Positions 1 to 6,384 of a DNA stretch of 7,182 bases are shown piece after piece. Below the pieces are notes generated by a model. The model searched no databases. It was not told the origin of the DNA and saw only the letters and a program-made list of their open reading frames with translations. This DNA comes from Planctomycetota bacterium (GTDB taxonomy: Bacteria > Planctomycetota > Planctomycetia > Pirellulales > Lacipirellulaceae), in contig JAJDEE010000396.1 of assembly GCA_029259975.1 (NCBI GenBank), forward strand, positions 1 to 7,182. Reading direction: 5' to 3'. Numbering within the stretch: position 1 is the first letter of the stretch; each line of letters opens with the position of its first letter. The translations under genes and the position numbers were made by a program.

Positions 1-442
1 CAACCCCACGATAAGTGCTCATTGGACTTCTGTGAAGAGGCTTTGAATCACGAAGTCTCAACGAGCATAGCGCAAAAAAGTTTACCGCAGAGGACACAGA
101 GTTACGCAGAGGAAAAGGCGAATGAGACGGTTTCAAAAAAATTCTCTGCGATCCTCTGCGTCCTCTGCGGTGATTATTGTCGTTTCCTTCCGCAGGGCGA
201 ATGTTTGGTATATTCCTATCTGCCGATCGCCTTAGCAGCGCACTTTTTTCAGCGATCATTGCTAGTACAACCCTAAGCCGCTGTGTCGAGACCCCGGACC
301 TCAAAACAAATAATCATTTTAGGCCTGGAGGCCCAACGCACAACGCAGGTATAAAGCGACAGAGGCCGGCCGGAGTCTTCGCCACAGCTCTGTGAAGGCT
401 TATCCTGTTTCGACGAAATCGATCTCAGGCACATGAGCAACT
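1..442. other. Intergenic region upstream of the helicase-nuclease gene
   Basis: I see no convincing gene here. One + strand frame stays open from the window edge to 276, but it reads straight through both arms of the palindromic repeat at 84-171 and its product resembles no family I know, so I treat it as non-coding. Other visible structure is a short inverted repeat GGCCT-gg-AGGCC at 322-333 and the 8-bp palindrome GGCCGGCC at 364-371. No addB-type partner gene ends inside this stretch. No clear promoter for the gene at 443 can be named; TATATT at 209-214 resembles a -10 box but has no matching -35. Confidence 0.6.
84..171. repeat. Palindromic dispersed-type repeat built of 9-nt CTCTGCG units
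   Basis: The left arm (84-112) and right arm (143-171) are inverted copies that match at 24 of 29 positions, separated by a 30-nt A-rich spacer. The right arm is made of three 9-nt units, TCTCTGCGA, TCCTCTGCG and TCCTCTGCG (143-151, 152-160, 161-169); the left arm carries the same three units in reverse orientation, the middle one degenerate. As RNA or single-stranded DNA it could fold into one long imperfect hairpin. From memory, very similar CTCTGCG-type words recur in intergenic DNA of many environmental bacteria; I cannot name a published family. No T tract follows it, so it is not an ordinary terminator. Confidence 0.85.
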
Positions 443-3400
443 ATGCCCAACAAACCGCAAACCCAGCTGACCGCCGAGCAACATGCCGCTCTTACTGCGC
501 ATGATCGTAGCGTTTCGCTGGCGGCTGGGGCTGGCTGCGGCAAGACGTTTGTGCTGACCGAGCGGTACCTCTCGTATCTCGACCCTTGCCAGCTCGATCC
601 GATGGCCGATCTGTCAGAGCTGGTAGCAATCACATTTACCGACGCCGCAGCCCGCGAGATGCGCGATCGTATTCGCCGTCGCTGTTATGAAAGAATGCTC
701 GCTGCCACAGAGCCTTCCGAACGATCCGCGTGGAAACAACTGCTGTCAACACTCGACGGGGCGCGAGTTAGTACGATTCACTCCTTCTGCGCAACACTGC
801 TACGCAACCATGCAGCCGAAGCAGCGCTAGATCCGCGTTTCGAGCTGCTCGACTCGCCGACGGCGCAGCTCATGCGGCTGCAAAGCCTCGACGACCACCT
901 GCGTCGGCTGCTCGTCGCGGGTGACGAGCGTCTTATCCAACTCGCTACGCATTTTAAGCTCCACAAACTGCGTGACTACGCGGCTGCCTTGCTAGGCAAT
1001 AACCTGCCAGCAATCGTTGACCGTTGGAATAACGCCTCGCCTGCTGAACTTGTCAAGCATTGGCAGCAGCACTACGACGAACAGATTGCTCCGGCCGCAC
1101 TGGCCGAGATCGCCTCGGCAGAACCCGTCCAGCTACTTCAAAAGCTGAGCGCACACTCAGCTGTGACGAAAGAAAAGGCGCAAGCACACTTCGCCGAGCT
1201 ACTTGCGCTCCTCAAAAGCTTACCCGGCAACCAGTCGCCTCATTTAGCAGCATTGCAGCTACGTAGCATGGCAAAAGTGCAGGGCGTTTGCACGAAAAAA
1301 GATTGGCCCGACGAAGCCGACCACAACGCGATGCGAGACGCTTGCAAAGCTGTACGCGATTTGGTTGATGCGAGCATCCTTCGCTACCCGCTTGCCACCG
1401 ACAAGCTAGAGGCTGCCGCCGCGATAGGCCTCGACCTCTTGGAATTGGTCGCGGAAGTTTCGGCTCGGTACAACGATGCCAAGCAGCAGAGAAACGTACT
1501 GGAGTTCGATGACTTACTCACGCGCACCGCGGCATTGTTGACGGACGCGCGTTATCCACAAGTGCAACAGGGTCTTGTGCGCAGCACGCAATTGTTGATG
1601 GTCGACGAGTTTCAAGACACCGATCCGCAGCAAGTCGCGATCGTCAAAGCCCTGCGCGGCGACGACTGGGCCGAGCAAGGCCTGTTTGTCGTCGGCGACT
1701 TCAAACAGTCGATCTACCGCTTTCGTGGTGCCGAGCCGCGCGTGTCGAGCGAACTGCGCGCGACGCTGCCTGCCGAGGGTCGACTGTCGTTGACAACCAA
1801 CTTTCGCAGCCAACCAGCCATCCTCGATTTCGTCAATGCCCTTTTTCACGACGCTTTTGCCGAAAATTACGAGCCGCTTAGCGCACACCGTCCGCAACTC
1901 TCGCCGACGCCAGCGGTCGAATTTCTTTGGGCACAACCTGACGCGAAGCCTGCAGAGAACCCAAAATCTTCCGAAAACAAAGGCGACCGGCGTTTCGGCC
2001 AAGCCGCACGGACGAGAATGCAAGAAGCCCGGCACATCGCCCGCCGCCTCGCCCAGCTGCTCGACGACGGCGAGCCGTTGGTTGTCGACACCGACGCAAC
2101 TGGAGAATCGATTTTGCGACCCTTGCAACTGGGCGACATTGCCATTTTGCTCCGTTCGCTCAGCGATGTTGCTCTCTACGAAGAGGCCTTTCGCGAGTAC
2201 GGCCTCGACTACTATCTTGCCGGTGGTCACGCATTTTACGCCCAACAAGAAATCTATGACGTACTGCATCTGCTGCGCACGATTGCCAGCCCCGTCGACG
2301 ACCTCAGCCTCGCCGGTGTGCTACGCAGCCCGATGTTTGCGTTGCATGACGAAACACTTTTTTGGCTAGCCGAGCAGGGTGGCACGCTGAATGGTGGCCT
2401 GTTTGGCGACGCACTCCCCGACGCACTCTCGACAGCCGAACGTGCAAAGACCGTCCGTGCCGCCACCACACTTGGCGAGCTACGCCAACAAAAAGACGAG
2501 CTGCTGGTTGCCGAACTGCTCAGCGCGGCGATTGCCGCCACCGGCTACGACGCGATTCTGATCACCGAATTTCTTGGCCACCGCAAATGGGCGAACGTCC
2601 AAAAGCTGATCGAACAAGCGCGCACGCTCGACCGCACCCGCCCTGGCGATCTGAACGGCTTTGTCACACAACTTTCGGAGTTCGTGCTTCGAGCGCCCAA
2701 AGAGCCGCTGGCCGCCACCAGCTCTGAAGGCGACGTCATCCGCATCATGACGATTCACTACGCCAAGGGCCTAGAGTTTCCGCTCGTCGTTGTTCCCGAT
2801 CTCGATCGCCCCAACCACCACGGCTCGCGCGATCCGGTCTTTGACCAGCAGCTTGGTCCCTTGATTGCGTCACCCGAAAAAAAGGACTTCGTTGGCTGGG
2901 ATCTACACCGTTTTGCCGAACAAGAACAAGATCGCGATGAGCGCAAGCGGCTGCTCTATGTCGCCTGCACGCGTGCCGCCGACTATTTGCTGCTGTCCAG
3001 CAGCATCGCCGATTTGCAAAAGCCGAAAAGCGACTGGCTGAAATTTCTCGCCGAACATTTTGATTTGGCCCAAGGGAGATGCCTGACCGATCTGCCCGAG
3101 GGCTACGCTGCCCCCGAAGTTCATGTGACAACAGCCGAGCCAGAGACGATTCGCAAACCTGCGGGGCCAACGCATGGCGCTGATTTGCAAAAACTGATTG
3201 CGAAGACGCACCAACTGGCCGAAGCTGGCAAAGGCGTTGTTCCTCAAGAAGTCGCACCGATCCCCGTCAACACAGAGGCGCGCCGTCGGTTTTCGTTTTC
3301 ACGTTTGTCGGGAAAGATCGAAGTTGCGAGTCGCGAGGCGCGAGTCGCGAGTCCCCAACCACGAACCACGAACCACCAATCACCCTCACACGACGCGCTC

Positions 3401-3955
3401 GGCCTGGGCAATTTGGTCCATGCCGTTCTTGAACGCATCGACTTCGCGCAACCCCCAACCGATTTGCCCGAATTATGCGAATTCTTAGCCCCCCAACACG
3501 CAGAAGCCTACAACCCTTCAAGCACCCACGAAGCGATTCGGCTTATCGAGAATTTCCTCCAATCCCCCCGAGCCGCCACCCTTTCCCGCGCTACGCAACT
3601 CCACCGCGAAGTCGAATTCCTCCTCCCCTGGCCTTTCGACCAACAGCCCTACGAAGGCCGCTACCTCCACGGCTACATCGATTGCCTCTACCAAGACGAT
3701 TCAGGCGATTGGCACATCCTCGACTACAAATCAAACCAAGTCGCCGCCGCCGAGGTCCCACAGACAGCCGAGCGTTACGCGATGCAAATGTTTGTCTACA
3801 GCCTAGCCTGCGAACAAGCACTAGGTGTGGCGCCAGTCGAAAGCGTCCTGCACTTTTTGCGGCCAGCGACAGAGTTTGTGTTTCAAGGGACCGACGCCGA
3901 GCGTGCGGCTATGTCTGAGCAGATTGATCAAGCCATGTTGAGTTGTGTTTCCTAG
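443..3955 (+). CDS. addA: AddA/RecB-type ATP-dependent helicase-nuclease (double-strand break repair)
   Basis: This 1170-residue protein should be the motor and nuclease subunit that unwinds and resects double-strand DNA ends for RecA-dependent repair, in the cytoplasm and normally with an AddB partner. Helicase motifs run in order: Q-motif region LTAEQ (9-13), Walker A AAGAGCGKT (27-35), motif Ia ITFTDAAAREM (63-73), TIHSF (111-115), Walker B VDEFQDTD (387-394), motif III VVGDFKQSIYRFRG (416-429), motif IV TTNFRS (451-456), motif V MTIHYAKGLEFP (769-780), motif VI LLYVACTRA (837-845). The C-terminal nuclease keeps E1056, D1080 (GYID), D1094 and K1096 (DYK), plus Q1115 and Y1119 of the QxxxY motif. 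The length is close to Bacillus AddA, about 1230 residues. The ATG at 443 leaves a normal short N-terminus before Walker A; only a weak purine stretch precedes it. RecB is the alternative, and no addB, recC or recD is in the window to decide. A 7-nt repeat array lies in the linker at residues 962-981. Confidence 0.9.
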   Translation: MPNKPQTQLTAEQHAALTAHDRSVSLAAGAGCGKTFVLTERYLSYLDPCQLDPMADLSELVAITFTDAAAREMRDRIRRRCYERMLAATEPSERSAWKQLLSTLDGARVSTIHSFCATLLRNHAAEAALDPRFELLDSPTAQLMRLQSLDDHLRRLLVAGDERLIQLATHFKLHKLRDYAAALLGNNLPAIVDRWNNASPAELVKHWQQHYDEQIAPAALAEIASAEPVQLLQKLSAHSAVTKEKAQAHFAELLALLKSLPGNQSPHLAALQLRSMAKVQGVCTKKDWPDEADHNAMRDACKAVRDLVDASILRYPLATDKLEAAAAIGLDLLELVAEVSARYNDAKQQRNVLEFDDLLTRTAALLTDARYPQVQQGLVRSTQLLMVDEFQDTDPQQVAIVKALRGDDWAEQGLFVVGDFKQSIYRFRGAEPRVSSELRATLPAEGRLSLTTNFRSQPAILDFVNALFHDAFAENYEPLSAHRPQLSPTPAVEFLWAQPDAKPAENPKSSENKGDRRFGQAARTRMQEARHIARRLAQLLDDGEPLVVDTDATGESILRPLQLGDIAILLRSLSDVALYEEAFREYGLDYYLAGGHAFYAQQEIYDVLHLLRTIASPVDDLSLAGVLRSPMFALHDETLFWLAEQGGTLNGGLFGDALPDALSTAERAKTVRAATTLGELRQQKDELLVAELLSAAIAATGYDAILITEFLGHRKWANVQKLIEQARTLDRTRPGDLNGFVTQLSEFVLRAPKEPLAATSSEGDVIRIMTIHYAKGLEFPLVVVPDLDRPNHHGSRDPVFDQQLGPLIASPEKKDFVGWDLHRFAEQEQDRDERKRLLYVACTRAADYLLLSSSIADLQKPKSDWLKFLAEHFDLAQGRCLTDLPEGYAAPEVHVTTAEPETIRKPAGPTHGADLQKLIAKTHQLAEAGKGVVPQEVAPIPVNTEARRRFSFSRLSGKIEVASREARVASPQPRTTNHQSPSHDALGLGNLVHAVLERIDFAQPPTDLPELCEFLAPQHAEAYNPSSTHEAIRLIENFLQSPRAATLSRATQLHREVEFLLPWPFDQQPYEGRYLHGYIDCLYQDDSGDWHILDYKSNQVAAAEVPQTAERYAMQMFVYSLACEQALGVAPVESVLHFLRPATEFVFQGTDAERAAMSEQIDQAMLSCVS
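3326..3384 (+). repeat. Two adjacent arrays of four 7-nt repeats, in frame inside the helicase-nuclease gene
   Basis: The first array is GCGAGTC, GCGAGGC, GCGAGTC, GCGAGTC (3326-3353). CCC follows (3354-3356), then AACCACG, AACCACG, AACCACC, AATCACC (3357-3384). Together they encode residues 962-981, a low-complexity Ala/Ser/Arg then Pro/Thr/Asn/His stretch between the last helicase motif (837-845) and the nuclease domain (from about 985). The pattern resembles word-like repeats usually seen between genes, which suggests an insertion into a tolerant linker. Because seven is not a multiple of three, loss or gain of one unit would shift the reading frame. Confidence 0.85.
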
Positions 3956-4158
3956 CTTCGACACCTTTGGCAGTTCGTCCTCTAGCGTGCTTTTTCACCG
4001 CATTCAACCCTAAGTTTTCAGGCCAGCAGTCGCCGGAGCGACCTATAGTTGTGTGGGTTCCTTTTCTCGAAACGGTCGTAGGAGGGTTGCCCCGCTGAGG
4101 TGTCGTTATTTCAAATCGCAACAGCTTGGCAGTTTCCGGTAGAGACAAAGGGCGTTCC

Positions 4159-4767
4159 ATGGCTGATGTTACTCTCACCTCTGAACCAGATAAACCACTG
4201 AGCCAATCACAAATGCGTGAGGTCGGTGCCGCGCGCGATCGCGCCGGCAAGATTCGCAAAGCAGCAGCTGTCGCGAAGTTCAATGCGTGGATGACCGGCA
4301 TCGCCGCGGCCTGTTCTGCACCGTTTGCATTATTCAGTTTGTCAGGTTTCTTCGTGACCGTCGTGTTGTCGCTAGTGACCTACAACGAATTCAAAGGCCG
4401 TCGGAGGCTGTTGCAGTTTGATCGAAAATCGGCTGCGTTTCTTGGTTGGAATCAGGTAGGCTTCTTGGCATTGATTATTCTCTACTGCGCTTGGATGCTA
4501 GGAGTTGGATTGACGAGCGAAAGTCCGTTTTTGGCGGAATTGAAGGCCAATCCAGAGCTTCAAGCCGTCTTCGATTCCCCGGTTGAGTTGGATCAGTCCT
4601 ACCGATTGCTCGTTGTGGCAGTTTACGGAACCGTCATCGTGCTCAGCATCGTCTTTCAAGGATTGAATGCACTCTATTACTTTAGCCGTCGAAAGTACGT
4701 TGAAGCCTACCTGCACGACACTCCTGAATGGGTGCTTCATCTGCAACGTCTGACATTGTCGACCTAG
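4159..4767 (+). CDS. Hypothetical four-helix membrane protein
   Basis: I do not recognise this 202-residue protein. After a polar, charged N-terminus (1-42, with KIRK at 31-34) come two closely spaced hydrophobic helices (about 43-60 and 62-77), a basic loop (KGRRR at 79-83, DRK at 88-90), a third helix (about 95-118), a loop of about 30 residues with several acidic side chains (119-147), and a fourth helix (about 148-172) followed by SRRKY. The basic loops fit a topology with both ends in the cytoplasm and the 119-147 loop outside. The start chosen is ATG 4159, with AAAGGG at 4147-4152 as a modest ribosome binding site; an in-frame TTG at 4126 would add 11 residues and looks less likely. It lies 203 nt after the helicase-nuclease gene. 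No catalytic motif is visible, and a function cannot be assigned. Confidence 0.8.
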   Translation: MADVTLTSEPDKPLSQSQMREVGAARDRAGKIRKAAAVAKFNAWMTGIAAACSAPFALFSLSGFFVTVVLSLVTYNEFKGRRRLLQFDRKSAAFLGWNQVGFLALIILYCAWMLGVGLTSESPFLAELKANPELQAVFDSPVELDQSYRLLVVAVYGTVIVLSIVFQGLNALYYFSRRKYVEAYLHDTPEWVLHLQRLTLST

Positions 4768-4774
4768 CGGCTAA

Positions 4775-4804
4775 GTGCAGCAGTTATGCACGCTATCGCT
4801 GCAC
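4775..4804 (+). other. Stem-loop just after the membrane protein gene
   Basis: GTGCAGC (4775-4781) and GCTGCAC (4798-4804) form a perfect 7-bp stem around a 16-nt loop, starting 8 nt after the stop codon at 4767. There is no T tract behind it, so it is not a standard intrinsic terminator. It may protect the mRNA 3' end, assist a Rho-type stop, or be chance. Confidence 0.4.
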
Positions 4805-4952
4805 GCACCCTACGGACTCTTTCATAGATATCAACGCGTCTAAGAAAAGTGCTTTTAACTGCTTGGAAGGGCGTCGCCCCACGCACGAAATCACTTGGCG
4901 TTTGTGACCTCGGCGTTTCAGTCCTGTGCAGATTGGATGAACGTCCGTTCCT

Positions 4953-4974
4953 GGCGGCGGGTGTGCACGCCGCC
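4953..4974. other. GC-rich 7-bp hairpin in intergenic DNA
   Basis: GGCGGCG (4953-4959) pairs perfectly with CGCCGCC (4968-4974) around an 8-nt loop. No T tract follows, so a terminator is unlikely. It lies in the middle of a 480-nt non-coding stretch and could be part of a structured RNA, but nothing else supports that. Confidence 0.4.
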
Positions 4975-5101
4975 GCATCTTGGCGATGGCCAGAAACTGG
5001 TGCACAGATGCCGCCGATGCTTATCAGGCTTAGCAATTCCACCGTTGTAAGCAACACGAAGGTTGTAACCCTAGGGGGTGGTAAAGATTTTTACTTAACT
5101 T

Positions 5102-5126
5102 CGTGCCGGTTGCGTGCCGGTATAGT
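5102..5126 (+). promoter_or_regulatory. Tandem 9-bp direct repeat overlapping a -10-like box
   Basis: CGTGCCGGT occurs at 5102-5110 and again at 5113-5121, an 11-nt spacing that puts both copies on one face of the helix. The final T of the second copy begins TATAGT (5121-5126), five of six matches to the sigma-70 -10 consensus. No good -35 is visible at 16-18 nt, which is what an activator-dependent promoter would show. If used, transcription would start near 5133 and lead through the 13-codon ORF at 5250. The promoter role is inference. Confidence 0.3.
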
Positions 5127-5249
5127 CTAAAAAGTAGAGTTATGCATCCTTTATAAGTTTTTCTTTGATTTTCTTTGTGCAAAATACTTGCAAATCCAGA
5201 ATGCATTGATACGCTGAGCGGTGGCGTCTCAAAGCATGGAGTTAATCTA

Positions 5250-5291
5250 ATGAGTTCAACTACTATCGAAACCAACCTGAATAGCCACTGA
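5250..5291 (+). CDS. Possible 13-residue leader peptide or small ORF
   Basis: ATG 5250 is preceded by GGAG at 5238-5241, an 8-nt spacing that is a better ribosome binding site than most genes in this window have. The product would be MSSTTIETNLNSH. Its stop codon TGA (5289-5291) lies inside the 5' arm of the terminator stem (5285-5292), so a ribosome finishing the ORF would cover that arm. This arrangement recalls translation-coupled attenuation, with the PEP-CTERM gene beginning 126 nt further on. No run of one amino acid marks a particular regulatory signal. It may equally be a chance ORF, or the short mRNA of a small protein. Confidence 0.35.
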   Translation: MSSTTIETNLNSH

Positions 5292-5324
5292 CGGCCTGTG
5301 CGTAGGGTGTCAGTGGTTTTTTTT
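5285..5324 (+). terminator. Intrinsic terminator after the 13-codon ORF
   Basis: CCACTGAC (5285-5292) pairs perfectly with GTCAGTGG (5309-5316), with a further CCT/AGG pairing possible inside the 16-nt loop (5295-5297 with 5304-5306). Eight T residues follow directly (5317-5324). This is a textbook Rho-independent terminator for + strand transcripts. It ends 93 nt before the PEP-CTERM start codon, so it closes an upstream transcript or conditionally gates the downstream gene. Confidence 0.85.
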
Positions 5325-5417
5325 ATAGCCCAATTGCAAGCCGTAAAGCATCACGAATACACCCAGAATAACCACTTGACTCGAACAGTTAGCCTTTATT
5401 GAGGAGTAACATAGTTC

Positions 5418-6023
5418 ATGTGTTTCCATCAACTGAAACGTCTGGTCCCGGTAGTAACCGCATTCACAATCATCTTGATGTTAGGCAGGGTGCATGCTGC
5501 CTGGGGTCCAATCGACACTCCTCTGGACGACATTGAAGTAAACGAGCAGACCAACGTTTTTGATACCTTCAAAGTTTTCTTTCGAGACCTCGATGGCATA
5601 GAAGTAGCTGGTGGCGGAGCAAACACTATCGATGTACCAAAGAACGGCTGGGATTTAATCTCTCAATTCACGCAAGCTATTGACCCTTGGGACAAGCTAT
5701 TCATAAATCATACACTATTTCACGAAGTCGATGACCTCCCAAACCACAGCCATCCCCAAGGGCCGAATTTTGTCATCACAATTAGCACCCCTGGCCCCAG
5801 CACGGTCAGAATCAATGGCGTCCTACGTAACTCATTGACTCTTCCACACAACGGGCATTTTGACAAGGTCACAGTAACCGGAACCACTATCTTATCACCC
5901 GCGGATATTCTGGATGTAATCAGCTGGACTCACAATATAGATGCTCGTCACGTCCCCGAACCCACCACCCTAGCTCTAGCCGGTCTTGGCTTATCTTTAA
6001 TTGCCATGCGACGAAGACGCTAA
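5418..6023 (+). CDS. Secreted PEP-CTERM anchor protein
   Basis: This 201-residue protein has a Sec-type signal peptide: basic start with KR (7-8), hydrophobic core (about 9-23) and a likely cut after VHA (25-27) or the next Ala. Its C-terminus is a complete PEP-CTERM sorting signal: VPEP (179-182), a hydrophobic helix (about 184-196) and RRRR (198-201). In known systems such proteins are exported and the tail is recognised by an exosortase, linking them to the outer surface or extracellular matrix. The middle (about 29-175) is a polar, probably beta-rich domain with several His and Asp residues (NHSHPQGPNF at 109-118) that I cannot assign to a family. GAGGAG at 5401-5406 is the ribosome binding site, with a longish 11-nt spacing. 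Codons are less GC-rich than in the helicase gene. Terminators on both sides suggest a single-gene unit; no exosortase gene is in view. Confidence 0.88.
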   Translation: MCFHQLKRLVPVVTAFTIILMLGRVHAAWGPIDTPLDDIEVNEQTNVFDTFKVFFRDLDGIEVAGGGANTIDVPKNGWDLISQFTQAIDPWDKLFINHTLFHEVDDLPNHSHPQGPNFVITISTPGPSTVRINGVLRNSLTLPHNGHFDKVTVTGTTILSPADILDVISWTHNIDARHVPEPTTLALAGLGLSLIAMRRRR

Positions 6024-6046
6024 GCACTGTATTCATTAGCGCCCAC

Positions 6047-6073
6047 ACCCCGGCTAACCACCGGGGTATTTTT
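6047..6073 (+). terminator. Intrinsic terminator of the PEP-CTERM gene
   Basis: CCCCGG (6048-6053) pairs with CCGGGG (6061-6066) around a 7-nt loop, with a closing A-T pair outside (6047, 6067). TATTTTT follows (6067-6073). It begins 24 nt after the stop codon at 6021-6023. Confidence 0.82.
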
Positions 6074-6384
6074 ATGCACTGATGTCGAGCCGAAAGCAGT
6101 CCGTATGACTTCCGGCTACCTTACTCGTAAGTTCAGCGGGGAATCTGACCGCCGTAGGAAACGGACGTTAGCTTTATACCCTCGATTGCCCCCAACAATG
6201 GGGATGTTGCCACCTCAAAAACTGCACAGGCTTCGTCGTCCTACTCAGTTTAGCGGGGCAGGCTTCGACGCTTGGATTGCCCCCACCTCACGCACGAAAA
6301 CGCCTGAAGCTACGACGCGTTAGTGACCGCCATAGAGATTTCAAGTCCTGAGTAAAAATAGTTGTGATTACGTACGTTTTACGT

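Larger units (their letters stand above)
4768..5249. other. Non-coding region with hairpins and a direct repeat
   Basis: No gene is supported here. Frames of about 90 codons are open on both strands over roughly 4764-5130, but they overlap each other, look like no known protein and span hairpin-forming DNA. The stretch holds two GC-rich inverted repeats (4775-4804, 4953-4974), a tandem 9-bp direct repeat beside a -10-like box (5102-5126), and a 5-bp dyad TGCAA-N5-TTGCA at 5178-5192. From about 5085 onward the DNA becomes visibly AT-rich, as expected of a promoter and leader region for the short ORF and PEP-CTERM gene that follow. Confidence 0.6.

Noticed and set aside
84..171. CRISPR-like reading of the 9-nt repeats
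   Set aside because: Units are far too short, contiguous and inverted; there are no unique spacers and no cas genes.
22..276. 84-codon + strand open frame
   Set aside because: It spans both arms of the palindromic repeat at 84-171, lacks a ribosome binding site and resembles no protein; the open frame is better explained by the stop-poor repeat.
1514..2269. 251-codon antisense open frame within the helicase-nuclease gene
   Set aside because: It is antisense to intact, motif-rich helicase coding sequence in GC-rich DNA, and its translation is low-complexity without recognisable motifs.
2745..3257. 170-codon antisense open frame within the helicase-nuclease gene
   Set aside because: It lies opposite helicase motifs V and VI, which are clearly the coding strand; the antisense product is Arg/Ser-rich noise.
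4029..4042. GTCGC-CGGA-GCGAC mini-hairpin after the helicase-nuclease gene
   Set aside because: Only 5 bp, 74 nt after the stop codon and no T tract; not enough to call a terminator.
4126..4158. Upstream TTG start for the membrane protein
   Set aside because: It is in frame but has no ribosome binding site of its own; ATG 4159 has AAAGGG at suitable spacing.
4764..5130. Open frames of 93-97 codons on both strands
   Set aside because: They overlap each other on opposite strands, run through GC hairpins, have no good ribosome binding sites and no recognisable product.
6105..6323. 72-codon + strand open frame after the PEP-CTERM gene
   Set aside because: No ribosome binding site, basic low-complexity product, and it overlaps degenerate direct repeats.
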